From Qipengyuania oceanensis (lineage in GTDB: Bacteria > Pseudomonadota > Alphaproteobacteria > Sphingomonadales > Sphingomonadaceae), in NCBI RefSeq assembly GCF_009827535.1, contig NZ_WTYN01000005.1:1-64000 (forward strand): 64,000 nt of DNA. The letters run 5' to 3'. The notes beneath the pieces were generated by a model, which saw only the letters and a list, made by a program, of their open reading frames with translations, searched no databases and was not told where the DNA came from. Positions 16,038 through 24,428 of the stretch are shown here, in pieces (positions within the stretch are counted from its first letter, which is position 1; each line of letters opens with the position of its first letter). A program made the position numbers and the translations under genes.

Positions 16038-16178
16038 GCCGGATCCTTCGTTCAGCATGGATTAGCCCACACTCCGGCAGGCGGGCAAAGTCAAGCAAGC
16101 CAGTCGATCACTCTTGCCAACAGGACCGTTTGGCCTGCCGGGCAAAAGTGCGATAAGGGCCGCTTCGGGACACTATCT

Positions 16179-17270
16179 ATGAACAGTCCGCAAACTCTAT
16201 CCAGCAGCGTCGCAGCTGCACCACCGCGCGCCACGCGGCTCGATTTCCTTGCCAGCGACGACAAGGCGCTGCTGCGTGCCGCGCGCGACCTGACCAAGGA
16301 TCTCGCCGAGGCGCGCGGTTCGATCTACTGGACCGATCTGCTGGTTTCCGCCGCACTTGCCTATGGCACACTGGTCGGCGCCATTGTGGTCGAGAGCACT
16401 GCGCTGATGATCGTGCTGGGGGTGGTGTCCTCGCTCGCCTTCTACCGCGCGCTGATGTTCATTCACGAACTCACCCACATCCACCGCGACGCGCTGCCCG
16501 GGTTCCGGCTCGGCTGGAACCTGCTGATCGGCATTCCCCTGCTGACGCCCTCCTTCATGTACGAAGGCGTGCACACCCTGCACCACAAGCGTACGCAATA
16601 CGGTACGGTGGAAGATCCGGAATATCTGCCGCTTGCGCTGATGAAGCCCTACAGCCTGCCGCTGTTCGTCCTGATCGCCTTGCTTGCGCCTGTCGCATTG
16701 CTGTTTCGCTTTGCCGTGCTGGTTCCGCTGGGCGCGCTCGTGCCGGCAGTCCGCAGACTGACGTGGCAGCGCTTCTCGGCGCTTTCGATCAATCCCGATT
16801 TCCGCCGTCGCCCGCCCGAGGGCGAGCTGAAGCCGCGCGTATTCTGGCAGGAGCTGGGTGGCGCGGTCTGGTCGTGGACGCTCATCGGCGGGGCGGTGAT
16901 GCTGGGCTGGAAGCCGATTGCCGTGGCGCTGGCGATTCTGTCGCTGACCGCCGTGCTGAACCAGCTGCGCACGCTGGTCGCGCATCTATGGGAGAACGAG
17001 GGCGAGGCGATGACCGTCACCGCGCAGTTCCTCGATTCGGTGAATGTGCCGCCGCCGGGGATGCATGCCGAAATCTGGGCACCGGTGGGCCTGCGCTACC
17101 ACGCGCTGCACCATCTCATGCCTTCGATGCCCTATCATTCATTGCCTGAAGCGCACCGCCGCCTGGTCCGCGAACTGGGCATCGATTCGACCTATCAGAG
17201 CGCCAATCACCCCGGTCTCGTCGCGCTGGTCTACCGGATCGGTCGCAGCACCATGGGTCGACGCGTCTGA
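16179..17270 (+). CDS. Fatty acid desaturase family protein
   Basis: A 363-residue membrane di-iron enzyme with the three histidine boxes: HELTHIH (about 98-104), HTLHHKR (about 134-140) and YHALHHLMPSMPYH (about 308-321). Transmembrane pairs lie near 50-95, 110-130, 165-200 and 240-275. It would introduce a double bond into a fatty acyl chain or hydroxylate a lipid. The substrate cannot be told from sequence. The N-terminal 40 residues are soluble. The ATG at 16179 has only a weak ribosome site. The gene ends in a shared terminator. Confidence 0.88.
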   Translation: MNSPQTLSSSVAAAPPRATRLDFLASDDKALLRAARDLTKDLAEARGSIYWTDLLVSAALAYGTLVGAIVVESTALMIVLGVVSSLAFYRALMFIHELTHIHRDALPGFRLGWNLLIGIPLLTPSFMYEGVHTLHHKRTQYGTVEDPEYLPLALMKPYSLPLFVLIALLAPVALLFRFAVLVPLGALVPAVRRLTWQRFSALSINPDFRRRPPEGELKPRVFWQELGGAVWSWTLIGGAVMLGWKPIAVALAILSLTAVLNQLRTLVAHLWENEGEAMTVTAQFLDSVNVPPPGMHAEIWAPVGLRYHALHHLMPSMPYHSLPEAHRRLVRELGIDSTYQSANHPGLVALVYRIGRSTMGRRV

Positions 17271-17293
17271 TCGGATAGCTTCCGGGCGCATGC

Positions 17294-17325
17294 AAAAAGG
17301 GCCGCCCCTTGTGGGACGGCCCTTT
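17294..17325. terminator. Bidirectional terminator between desaturase and lipoprotein genes
   Basis: AAAGGGCCG and CGGCCCTTT pair as a 9-bp stem with further CCC/GGG pairing inside. A-rich sequence on the left gives a T-run for the minus-strand gene. Confidence 0.8.
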
Positions 17326-17346
17326 GAAATTCGCGAAAAGCGAAAA

Positions 17347-17604
17347 TCAGTTCGCGGTGTCGACCGTGGCGGTCACGCCTTCTTCGGTGACGGTCGCATC
17401 GACGTCGGCGCCGTCGACGGTAACGCTCGAACCGTCGGCAGCAGCGCCTTCAGCCGGAACTTCGACGGTGTCGGTGACGACTGCGGTTTCGGTGGCGGTC
17501 GGTGCCGGCATGTCGGCGGTGTCGCCTTCGACGGTGGTTTCCGACTGGTCACAAGCCGCGAGCGAAAGGCCGACGATTGCGAGGGGGAGAACAAACTTTT
17601 TCAT
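17347..17604 (-). CDS. Small lipoprotein of unknown function
   Basis: An 85-residue protein starting MKKFVLPLAIVGLSLAAC: a lipoprotein signal peptide with Cys18 as the lipidated residue. The mature part is acidic and low in complexity, rich in Thr, Val, Ala, Asp and Glu, with no known domain. AAAGGAG lies 8 bases before the ATG. It is probably anchored in the outer or inner membrane facing the periplasm. I do not recognise a family beyond similar short lipoproteins in Sphingomonadales. Confidence 0.82.
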   Translation of the reverse strand: MKKFVLPLAIVGLSLAACDQSETTVEGDTADMPAPTATETAVVTDTVEVPAEGAAADGSSVTVDGADVDATVTEEGVTATVDTAN

Positions 17605-17680
17605 GCCGAAAGCTCCTTTGTGGCAGGAATGTGGCACGCAAATACGACTGATTCGCGGAAGTTCCAAATGAAATCGTATC

Positions 17681-18064
17681 TCAGTCGAGAAATTTGATCA
17701 TCGCGCATCGCCGGTCGCCGGGCATGCCCAGGTCGACCGCCGCATCGTGTGAATCCCGCAAGTGTTCGCGGCCTTCGAAATTCTCGATCTCGACGAACCC
17801 CTGCCGCGCATAGAAGGGCGCATTCCAGGCGATATCGCGGAAGGTGTTGAGCGTGATCGCGCGCAGCCCGCAGTTGCGCGCATCGATCGCCAGCGCCCGC
17901 AGGAGGGTGGCGCCGATCCCCTTGCCCTGGTGCGCCCGCGCGACGCTGAGTTCGTGGAGATGCAGTTCGCGACCGCACCTGCCGGCAGCCGCAAAACCGA
18001 TCACCTCGTCGCTCACCGTGGCAGACAGGCAATTGCCCCGCCTGATCATCGCCCGGTAATTGTC
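17681..18064 (-). pseudogene. GNAT acetyltransferase, 3' part (split by a transposition unit)
   Basis: This piece encodes the C-terminal 126 residues of a GNAT N-acetyltransferase: NYRAMIRRGNCLSA, DEVIGFAAAG, LHELSVARAHQGKGIGATLL (the acetyl-CoA loop) and TFRDIAWNAPFYARQGFVEI. It lacks its first 46 codons, which lie 3.2 kb away at 21311-21450 after lptG. Joining the two at the GACAA repeat gives an uninterrupted 172-residue protein. The fragment is now preceded out of frame by the start of an M20 amidohydrolase, so it is unlikely to be made as an active enzyme. Confidence 0.88.
18060..18064. repeat. Target-site duplication TTGTC, left copy
   Basis: TTGTC here and at 21311-21315 bound the 3,246-bp insert in the GNAT gene. 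Five bases is the duplication size known for ISEcp1-like members of the IS1380 family. Confidence 0.8.
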
Positions 18065-18080
18065 CGGTGATGCCCCAGGT
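18065..18080 (-). repeat. Imperfect alternative inverted repeat at the cargo end
   Basis: CGGTGATGCCCCAGGT matches the proper IS end CCTGCATTCCCCAAGT at 10 of 16 positions, including AT-CCCCA-GT, and starts directly at the target duplication. This is the kind of weak right-end substitute used in one-ended transposition. Confidence 0.65.
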
Positions 18081-18209
18081 CTCCAGCAGGTCGGCGACGA
18101 TGGCGCTGGTGCGGGTTTCCTCGAAGCCGATTTCCGGATGCGCATGAATATCGCGGCGGATCGCCACGAGATCGTTCTGGAAATCCTTGATCCGGTCGAT
18201 GACAGGCAT
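18065..18209 (-). pseudogene. 5' fragment of an M20 family amidohydrolase
   Basis: The first 48 residues (MPVIDRIKDFQNDLVAIRRD, then IHAHPEIGFEETRTSAI and LLETWGIT) are the N-terminus of M20D hippurate hydrolase/aminoacylase-type enzymes, including the HAHPE motif. The gene then stops matching at the edge of the transposition unit, where the usual VHRG-like continuation is replaced by GNAT sequence in another frame. It was cut by the captured end and cannot encode an enzyme. Confidence 0.82.
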
Positions 18210-18302
18210 GGCTCGCGCGCTCCGCTTGATCGCGGCACGTTATGCCACATCGCAAAGGCGAGTCACGCGGATTTCAGCCCGGCGCTTCGCCGGGCCGCGC
18301 AT

Positions 18303-19550
18303 TCACCAGCTGGCCGGAAGCTCCTTGAGGCCGCGCAGCACGAAGGTCGGCCGCCACTTCGGATTTTCCACGTCGTCGATGCGCAGATTCGGAATCCGGC
18401 GCAGCAGCGTCGTGAGCGCGACCTCGGCTTCGAGCCGCGCGAGCTGCGCGCCGAGGCAGAAGTGAATACCACCGCCGAACGACAGCGGCCGCACGTTCGG
18501 CCGCGTGATGTCGAGCCGATCCGGATGATCGGGATAGACAGCCGGATCGTGATTGGCCGAGCCGAGCAGACACATCACGTTGTCGCCCTGCGGAATTTTC
18601 ACGCCGCCGATCTCGACATCCTCCATCGCGACGTGGTAGGTGAGCTGCACCGAGGAGTCGTAGCGCAGGAATTCCTCGATCGCGTTCGGCATCAGCGACA
18701 GGTTGGACTTCAGCAGTTCGAGCTGGTCCGGATTGCGATGCAGCGCCAGCAGCGCATTGCCGATCAGGTTCACCGTGGTCTCGTGACCCGCGCCGAACAG
18801 CAGGATGATGTTCGCGGTCAGCTCTTCGTTGCTGAGCTTGCTGCCGGCCTCTTCCGCCTGAACCAGTTGAGTCGTCAGGTCGTCGCCCGGCTCGCGGCGG
18901 CGCAGATCGAACAGCCGCTGGAAATAGGCTTCGGAATTGGCGTGCGCGGCATTGGCCTCGTCGATCTCGGCGCGCGACAGCGGCACCGGATCGAGCAGAC
19001 GGCCGCCGGTGCGCTCGCGCTTGAAGAAGATTTCGCGATCCGTCTCCGGAATGCCGAGCATGTCGCAGATGACGATGACTGGCAGGCGGAACGCGAAGTC
19101 CGAGATCAGGTCCATGCGGCCCTGCCCGATCACCCGGTCGATCGAGTCGTCGACGATCGCCTGGATCTTCGGACGCATGTCCTCGACGCGGCGCGCCGTG
19201 AACGCCTTGACGACAAGGCCGCGCAGGCGGGTGTGGTCGGGCGGATCCTGCGTCAGCATCCAGCGGCCCATCGCGCGATAAACAGGCTCGTTCAGCGCTT
19301 CCGGCCCGAAGCGGCGCGTGATGCGGGTGACGTAATCCTTGCCGAACCGCTTGTCGCGCAGCACCAGCGCCGCGTCGGCATTGCGGCTGACGAGATAGCC
19401 GTTCAGCGCCGGCAGATGCAGCACCGGCGCGTGCGTGCGCAGCTTGTCGTAGGAGGGATAGGGATCGCGGATGAAGTCCGGAGACAGCGGGTTGAACAGC
19501 GGCTGGGCGCTTGCCGTCTGGGTTGTAGCCCCTTGCAACTGCTCGTTCAT
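18303..19550 (-). CDS. Cytochrome P450 monooxygenase, cargo of the IS1380 unit
   Basis: A 415-residue soluble bacterial class I P450. Visible are the substrate-side H-T-R in PPDHTRLRGLV (about 103-113), the I-helix AGHETT (254-259), the K-helix ExxR in EEFLR (292-296) and the heme loop FGGGIHFCLG (358-367) with Cys365 as iron ligand. No ferredoxin or reductase gene is nearby, so it needs partners encoded elsewhere. The start ATG has AGGGAG 6-10 bases upstream. It lies within the transposition unit, in the same direction as the transposase, next to a truncated M20 gene. It was therefore probably brought in from another genome. Substrate unknown. Confidence 0.92.
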   Translation of the reverse strand: MNEQLQGATTQTASAQPLFNPLSPDFIRDPYPSYDKLRTHAPVLHLPALNGYLVSRNADAALVLRDKRFGKDYVTRITRRFGPEALNEPVYRAMGRWMLTQDPPDHTRLRGLVVKAFTARRVEDMRPKIQAIVDDSIDRVIGQGRMDLISDFAFRLPVIVICDMLGIPETDREIFFKRERTGGRLLDPVPLSRAEIDEANAAHANSEAYFQRLFDLRRREPGDDLTTQLVQAEEAGSKLSNEELTANIILLFGAGHETTVNLIGNALLALHRNPDQLELLKSNLSLMPNAIEEFLRYDSSVQLTYHVAMEDVEIGGVKIPQGDNVMCLLGSANHDPAVYPDHPDRLDITRPNVRPLSFGGGIHFCLGAQLARLEAEVALTTLLRRIPNLRIDDVENPKWRPTFVLRGLKELPASW

Positions 19551-19639
19551 GAATGTCTCCCTGAAAATAGTTAATGCGATCACGCCGCGTTTGGCTGCCG
19601 TTTTACGCGATCCCGGACCGGAAGCACAAGACAATTATA

Positions 19640-19655
19640 CCTGCATTCCCCAAGT
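19640..19655. repeat. IS1380-family inverted repeat, transposase 3' side
   Basis: CCTGCATTCCCCAAGT matches the opposite end (CCCACATTTCCCAAGT on the minus strand) at 13 of 16 bases. About 205 bases between it and the transposase stop hold no gene, as is common in this family. Confidence 0.8.
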
Positions 19656-19860
19656 GGCGTGGCGTTTGAGGTGAAGATCGCCTGTATCCGAGCGCTAGAC
19701 AAGGATTTTCTGCCGCAAGCGGCACCTGCGGTCGCGCAGACTGCTGGATCTGGACGGATCAGACCGCGAAGCCGCTGTTTCCTTGCCCAGGGGCGGCGTT
19801 TTTCAGCGCAGCGGACAGATCTGTCCAGCCGCTTTCGTTCAGTTTGAGCGTGGATCGCGA

Positions 19861-21216
19861 TCATGCGCATAGCGGTGGCGCTCGCAATCGGCGGATAGCG
19901 GCGAGGATGGCGCGTACCATCGTGCCGGTGACAGCGACCTCGGCCAGCTGGAAGGTGATGGTGCGGGCGTGACGGACCACACGTGCCCCGATCTTGATCA
20001 GCTTCAGTTGCAGGCTGGTCAACGACCAGTCGGCCATGGCCTCGGGCAGCTCGATGCAGCGCAAGAAGGTGGCCAGGTTGTACGCCAGGGCGTGCAGTTG
20101 CAGCCGCACCTCATTGTCGCGGAACTTCCGGCACGACAGCCGCGTCCAGCGAAAGGCGTATTTGCCCTCTTTGATGTGCTGCTCGGCGGTGCCGCGCTGG
20201 TTGTAGAACCGCACCACCCAGTCCGGCTCCATCGGCAGGTTGGTGACGATGAAGCCGACACGCGGGAACAGTTCGCCCGGATGCCATTCGATCTTGGCGA
20301 TCACCCGGCGTTCCTTGTCCCAGGACGCCGCCTGATACTCGAATTCCTCGAAGAACCGCTTGACCTTGGTCAGTGACGGCCGCCCGACAGGGCGCGTTAG
20401 CCGATGCGCGATCTTGTCCTTGAGGACCGCGTTTGCGGGCAGCCGAATGGCGTAGAAGAACCGCGCTTCTTCCAATCGCTCATAGATCGCCGGGATCGCG
20501 TAGGCAGCATCGGCCCGGAAGAACCTGCCACCAAGGTCGCGCTCCGCGTAGCGCGCAATGACGGGGTCGAGAACATCACGCCAGCCATCGGCGCTGTGGA
20601 CGTTGCCATGGCGCAGGGCGCAGCGTTCCAGCATCCCGAACTGGTTGAACAGAAAGTTGGGGTGATAGCAGCTACAGTCGAAATGGCCATTCCAGGCGGA
20701 CCCTTCCTGGTCGCCATGGGTCGGGCTGACCGAGCTGTCCATGTCCAGAACGATGTACTTCAGCCCGTTACGGTCATGGAACCGGTCGATCCATTGCCCG
20801 TTCAGGTCGGCCAGCGCGGCACGGTTCCCGGCCAGAGCCAGCGTCTCGGTCTCGAACCGTCCCATCTGCGATGCCGAGGCCGCTTGTGCATCGACCGCTC
20901 TGCCGCCGACAACTTGGCGCATGACCGGATCGCAGGCGAGACGGTTGGCGTCGTTGACATCCTCGTATCCGGCCAGCCGCCCAAAGACTGATTGCCGGAA
21001 CAGGCCGTCGAGCCGATGGACCGTGTTCTTGCCAGAGCGAGTATCGCGCAGCGCCGCTGACGCCAAATCGGACAACCCGAGCGCGTCATCAAGCTCGCGC
21101 ATCACCAGAAGGCCGCCGTCGGAACTGAGCTGCGTGCCGCGAAATTCCAGCCGCACGCGAGGGTCGAAATCCACCCGATCTGCCCGTTGCAAGCCCGCAC
21201 CCTCTGGGTGATCCAT
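19861..21216 (-). CDS. IS1380 family transposase (DDE)
   Basis: A complete 451-residue transposase. It has the N-terminal SSDGGLLVMRELDDALGLS region, a first catalytic Asp in VLDMDSSVSPTHG (about 158-160), a second in RADAAYAIP (Asp236) and the Glu region YNQRGTAEQHIKEGKYAF (about 338-355). These match the IS1380/IS1247 group. No internal stop or frameshift was seen, so it may still be active. Its 3' side faces the P450 cargo and read-through could reach it. Confidence 0.93.
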   Translation of the reverse strand: MDHPEGAGLQRADRVDFDPRVRLEFRGTQLSSDGGLLVMRELDDALGLSDLASAALRDTRSGKNTVHRLDGLFRQSVFGRLAGYEDVNDANRLACDPVMRQVVGGRAVDAQAASASQMGRFETETLALAGNRAALADLNGQWIDRFHDRNGLKYIVLDMDSSVSPTHGDQEGSAWNGHFDCSCYHPNFLFNQFGMLERCALRHGNVHSADGWRDVLDPVIARYAERDLGGRFFRADAAYAIPAIYERLEEARFFYAIRLPANAVLKDKIAHRLTRPVGRPSLTKVKRFFEEFEYQAASWDKERRVIAKIEWHPGELFPRVGFIVTNLPMEPDWVVRFYNQRGTAEQHIKEGKYAFRWTRLSCRKFRDNEVRLQLHALAYNLATFLRCIELPEAMADWSLTSLQLKLIKIGARVVRHARTITFQLAEVAVTGTMVRAILAAIRRLRAPPLCA

Positions 21217-21294
21217 GAAACGCGCCCCTCGCAGCCTTCAACACCATGTTTTATATAGGAAATATAATGGTCAGGACAGCGAAATCAGCGCCTT

Positions 21295-21310
21295 ACTTGG
21301 GAAATGTGGG
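21295..21310. repeat. IS1380-family inverted repeat, transposase 5' side
   Basis: On the minus strand this reads CCCACATTTCCCAAGT. It abuts the right TTGTC duplication at 21311 directly. Confidence 0.82.
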
Positions 21311-21315
21311 TTGTC
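21311..21315. repeat. Target-site duplication TTGTC, right copy
   Basis: Pairs with 18060-18064. In the GNAT frame this is the GAC codon plus AA, and the reading phase is the same in both copies. Confidence 0.8.
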
Positions 21316-21450
21316 GGCGCTTTCGGCGGGCGGAAGCGGTACGCCCCTCAGCGAGGGCTCCTCGCTCAGCAGCGTCGCAGCATCTTGCTCGACCTCGTGA
21401 AAGGCATCGCCGTCGGCCGGACGGGCCAGCCGGATCGAGAAGTCGCTCAT
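21311..21450 (-). pseudogene. GNAT acetyltransferase, 5' part
   Basis: Codons 1-46 of the split GNAT gene: MSDFSIRLARPADGDAFHEV, then EEPSLRGVPLPPAESAD. The ATG overlaps the lptG stop (ATGA), so the intact gene was the third gene of an lptF-lptG-GNAT operon. The frame now runs into the IS end and stops after about 13 foreign codons. Confidence 0.85.
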
Positions 21451-22547
21451 TCCTCGGTCCGGATCAGGACGGTCTCGCCGATCAGGACGAACAGCAGGAA
21501 CGGCGCCCATGCGGCGAGCAGCGGAGGATATCCGCCGAAGCTGCCCATCGAGAGCGCGGCATTGTCGACGACGAAATAGGCAAAACCCAGCGCCATGCCG
21601 ATCAACGCGCGTACGAAGACCTGGCCGGATCGAGCGAGCCCGAAAGCCGCAATCGCCCCGAGCAGCGGCATCAGTACCGAGGACAGCGGGCCCGACAGCT
21701 TGTGCCACCACTTGGCCCGCAATTCGCTGGTGCGCCGGCCGGCCGCCTCGTAGGCGGCGATCGAACGGGACAGCTGCCAGAAGTCCTGCGTGTCAGCATC
21801 GACGCTTTCGAGTTCGATCTGGGCGGGCGTCACACCCTTGGCGACCACCAGGCTGGCAACTTCGCGCTCGGTCGCGGTCTCGACGTCGAACACCCGCGGC
21901 TTTTCCAGGCGCCAGCCGGGTGCCGCGAAGGTCGCTCGCGGTGCGCGAACCTGCTGGGTAATGAGATCGCTCGGCGCGCGGCGGTAATAGGTGACGTTCG
22001 TCATCACCGTGTTCTCGCCACTTCCCGAGAGCGCGGCTGCCGTGATCACGTCCGTCCCGTCGCTCAGGTAGACATTGGCCTGCGGACCCGAGGCTTCTTC
22101 CGCGATCGGTCTGAACTCGTTCGCCTCCCACGCCTTGAGCGTCGCGGTGGCGCGGGTCACGACCCGCTCGTTGAAAGCGAAGTTGAGGCCGGCCACGACG
22201 AGGCCCGTCAGCAACAGCGGGGCAAGCACCTGGTGGGCGGAAAGCCCCGCCGCCTTCATCGAGACGACTTCGCTGTTCTGGTTGAGCGTCACCAGCGTGA
22301 TCAGCGTCGCGAGCAGGACCGAATAGGGCAGGAAGCTCTGGATCAGCTGCGGGACGCGCAAGCCCGCGTAACGCCACAGGTCGCTATCGGTATTGCCCGG
22401 CACCTCGAGGATCTTGCCGCTGTTGGAAAGCAGGTCGAGCATCGCGAGCACGATCACCAGCATGACCAGCACCGCCAGGATGCGGACCGCGAACATTTTC
22501 GCCAGGTACAGCGTGAGCGTACGCGAGGGGAAGAAATCCAGCTGCAT
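21447..22547 (-). CDS. lptG: LPS export ABC transporter permease LptG
   Basis: LptG forms, with LptF and two LptB ATPases, the inner-membrane complex that extracts LPS and passes it to LptC. The 366-residue protein has the YjgP/YjgQ layout: three N-terminal helices (about 15-125, with SVLLATLITLVTLNQNSEV and the coupling region MKAAGLSAHQV), a periplasmic beta-jellyroll (about 135-265) and three C-terminal helices (about 280-360). It lies 6 bases after lptF and formerly overlapped the GNAT gene. Confidence 0.92.
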   Translation of the reverse strand: MQLDFFPSRTLTLYLAKMFAVRILAVLVMLVIVLAMLDLLSNSGKILEVPGNTDSDLWRYAGLRVPQLIQSFLPYSVLLATLITLVTLNQNSEVVSMKAAGLSAHQVLAPLLLTGLVVAGLNFAFNERVVTRATATLKAWEANEFRPIAEEASGPQANVYLSDGTDVITAAALSGSGENTVMTNVTYYRRAPSDLITQQVRAPRATFAAPGWRLEKPRVFDVETATEREVASLVVAKGVTPAQIELESVDADTQDFWQLSRSIAAYEAAGRRTSELRAKWWHKLSGPLSSVLMPLLGAIAAFGLARSGQVFVRALIGMALGFAYFVVDNAALSMGSFGGYPPLLAAWAPFLLFVLIGETVLIRTEE

Positions 22548-22553
22548 GGCGCG

Positions 22554-23780
22554 CTACTCGGCCGGTGCCGGGGCAAGCGCCGGACGACGGCGGCGGCTCA
22601 TCCGGAAGATCGCCTTGAGCTTCTTGGTGAGCTTGGCGAACGCCGTCTCCAGCGCGCCGATCGCCTGGCCGCCCGGCACATGGGCGACACGGTAGTACAT
22701 CCACAAGATCAGTGCGGCGAACACGAAGAACGGTATCCACAGCGCAAGCACCGGATCGAACCGGCCCAGCGCGGCGAGGTCTTCGGCATACTGGTTGATC
22801 TTGTGATAGGAGACCACCATCACGATCGACACGAAAACGCCGAGCGCGCTGGTCGATCGCTTGGGCGGGATGCCCAGTGCCACCGCCAGCAACGGCATCA
22901 GCAGCATCATCACCACCTCGACCAGCCGGAAGTGGAAACTCGCCTGGCTGGCATCGCGCTTGATCGGGGTCTCGCCGCGGTCCCAGCCGATCCTGAGCAA
23001 TTCGGGGAGGATGTATTCGCGTTCGGCATCGCCGCGCGCGCGGAAGGCCTCGATTGCGGGCAGGTCGATCGGCAGATCGTGGCGGGTGAAACTGAGCACG
23101 CGGGGCGTTACCGATCCGGTATCCTGCACGATCGTACCGTCGGTCAGCCGCAGGATGATGGTGTCCGGGCTGTCCGTGGTGGCAAGGAACGCGCCTTCTC
23201 GAGCGGAGATCGACAGGACCTGGCCCTTGCCGTTGGAGACGCGCGCGAAGATGCCCTTGAGCTTGCGCCCGTCATCCTCGCTTTCCTCGATCCGCAACGC
23301 CATCCGGTCCTTGAGCGTCGTGAATTCGCCGACCTTGATCGAGGCGCCGAGTGCGCCCGAGCGCAGATCGTATTCCAGCTGTTCGTAAGTGTAGCGGCTT
23401 ATCGGCTGGACGTAGAAGACCAGCGCGATGTTGATCGCCATCATCACGAGGGCGAGCATGTAGGGCACCCGAAGCAGGCGGCCATAGCTCATGCCGACGG
23501 CGCGCAGCGTGTCGAGTTCGCTGGTCGTCGCGAGCTTGCGGAAGGCGAGCAATATTCCGAGCAGCAGTCCCAGCGGGATGGCGAGGCTCGCATACTCGGG
23601 AATAAGCGTCGCGAGCATCTGGAAGACGACGCCCACGGGTCCGCCCTCGACCGCCACGAAGTCGAGCAGGCGCGACAGCTTCTCCAGGGTCAGCAGCGAC
23701 GCGGCGAGCGCGAACACGCCGAGCATCGGCACGATCGTGAGGCGCAGGATATACCGGTCGATGGCTGGGAGGAATGTCAC
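22554..23780 (-). CDS. lptF: LPS export ABC transporter permease LptF
   Basis: The partner of LptG, 408 residues. It has N-terminal helices with IPLGLLLGILLAFRKLATTSELDTLRAVG-like coupling helix (about 65-100), a periplasmic jellyroll (about 130-270) and C-terminal helices (about 285-375). The last 35 residues are basic and proline-rich (KLTKKLKAIFRMSRRRRPAL), an extension beyond the E. coli protein. It is the first gene of the operon. Confidence 0.92.
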   Translation of the reverse strand: MTFLPAIDRYILRLTIVPMLGVFALAASLLTLEKLSRLLDFVAVEGGPVGVVFQMLATLIPEYASLAIPLGLLLGILLAFRKLATTSELDTLRAVGMSYGRLLRVPYMLALVMMAINIALVFYVQPISRYTYEQLEYDLRSGALGASIKVGEFTTLKDRMALRIEESEDDGRKLKGIFARVSNGKGQVLSISAREGAFLATTDSPDTIILRLTDGTIVQDTGSVTPRVLSFTRHDLPIDLPAIEAFRARGDAEREYILPELLRIGWDRGETPIKRDASQASFHFRLVEVVMMLLMPLLAVALGIPPKRSTSALGVFVSIVMVVSYHKINQYAEDLAALGRFDPVLALWIPFFVFAALILWMYYRVAHVPGGQAIGALETAFAKLTKKLKAIFRMSRRRRPALAPAPAE

Positions 23781-23867
23781 GTATGTCTGCTTGTGGCCGC
23801 GAGCTTTGCCGGTTCGATAGCGGGAAAATCGTGGCGGGTCATGCCCCGAGACGCAAGACCGCGTTTT

Positions 23868-24428
23868 TCACCAGAAACGGCTGCCCGGCACGCCCTTGAA
23901 CGGGCCCGCCTCGCGGCTGGTGATCCATCCGCCGTAGAAACCGCCCGGTTGCGGTACGACCTGCTCGCCATCGACGAGGCACTCGTCGAACGGGTCGGGA
24001 TAGAAGGCGATAAATCCTGCGATCGGCCGGAAGGCCGGGGTCGGATCAGGATACGACCAGGCGACCGCTTCGAGCATCTCGCCGTCGATCTTCACGTCCC
24101 AGTACCGCGCCTGACCCTTCCATTCGCACAGGCTGCGCTGCGGGTTGGGCACGAGCAGGTCCATCGCGATGCCATCGGGCGGGAGGTAGTAGGTCGGCGG
24201 ATGGCTCGTCTCGAGCGTGCGCCAGGCACCCATGGTATCGGCGATGGTCGCGCCGCGATGGCGGATCAGAATGTGGCGGTCGGTCGGCTCGGCGATGGCC
24301 GGTCGCGGGTAATCCCACACGCTTTCCTGCCCTTCGCCGACAGGATCGGGCTGCGGATGGTGCGGCTGTCGGATCGGTTCACGCCTTCTCGAGCGTGCAT
24401 TGCAGCGGGTGCTGGTTGTCCCGCGCAC
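23868..24428 (-). CDS. DUF427 domain-containing protein
   Basis: The protein carries a single DUF427 domain: [19 protein letters not shown], an [20 protein letters not shown] segment, GQARYWDV and [17 protein letters not shown]. These are small beta-barrel proteins of unknown function, often of 90-170 residues. The start is unsure. The extreme GTG at 24428 overlaps clpS by 50 bases, and the only other near in-frame start (GTG at 24320) falls inside the conserved ESVWDYPRP stretch. So the longer form, 186 residues, is reported. Confidence 0.75.
   Translation of the reverse strand: MRGTTSTRCNARSRRREPIRQPHHPQPDPVGEGQESVWDYPRPAIAEPTDRHILIRHRGATIADTMGAWRTLETSHPPTYYLPPDGIAMDLLVPNPQRSLCEWKGQARYWDVKIDGEMLEAVAWSYPDPTPAFRPIAGFIAFYPDPFDECLVDGEQVVPQPGGFYGGWITSREAGPFKGVPGSRFW

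Larger units (their letters stand above)
18065..21310 (-). mobile_element. ISEcp1-like transposition unit: IS1380-family element with P450 cargo
   Basis: The 3,246-bp insert has the normal outer end of an IS1380-family element on the right (21295-21310) and an imperfect copy of that end on the left (18065-18080). The proper inner end of the IS lies at 19640-19655. Between the imperfect end and the proper one are a complete P450 gene and the first 48 codons of an amidohydrolase, both in the transposase direction. A TTGTC direct repeat flanks the insert and the disrupted GNAT gene is restored exactly without it. IS1380 elements such as ISEcp1 are known to move adjacent DNA in this one-ended way. 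Confidence 0.82.
19640..21310 (-). mobile_element. IS1380-family insertion sequence (1,671 bp)
   Basis: One intact transposase gene lies between 16-base inverted repeats (13/16 identical), at a size normal for the family. No direct repeat flanks this element alone, because its left side is joined to the captured cargo. The duplication appears only around the larger unit. Confidence 0.85.

Noticed and set aside
17640-17667. GGAAC on the minus strand upstream of the small lipoprotein as an EcfG promoter
   Set aside because: No CGTT or GTT lies 16-17 bases downstream; the nearest match is GTATT at the wrong distance.
19640-21310. Simple insertion of the IS alone
   Set aside because: No direct repeat flanks 19640 and 21310. 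The only matching duplication is around the larger 18065-21310 unit.
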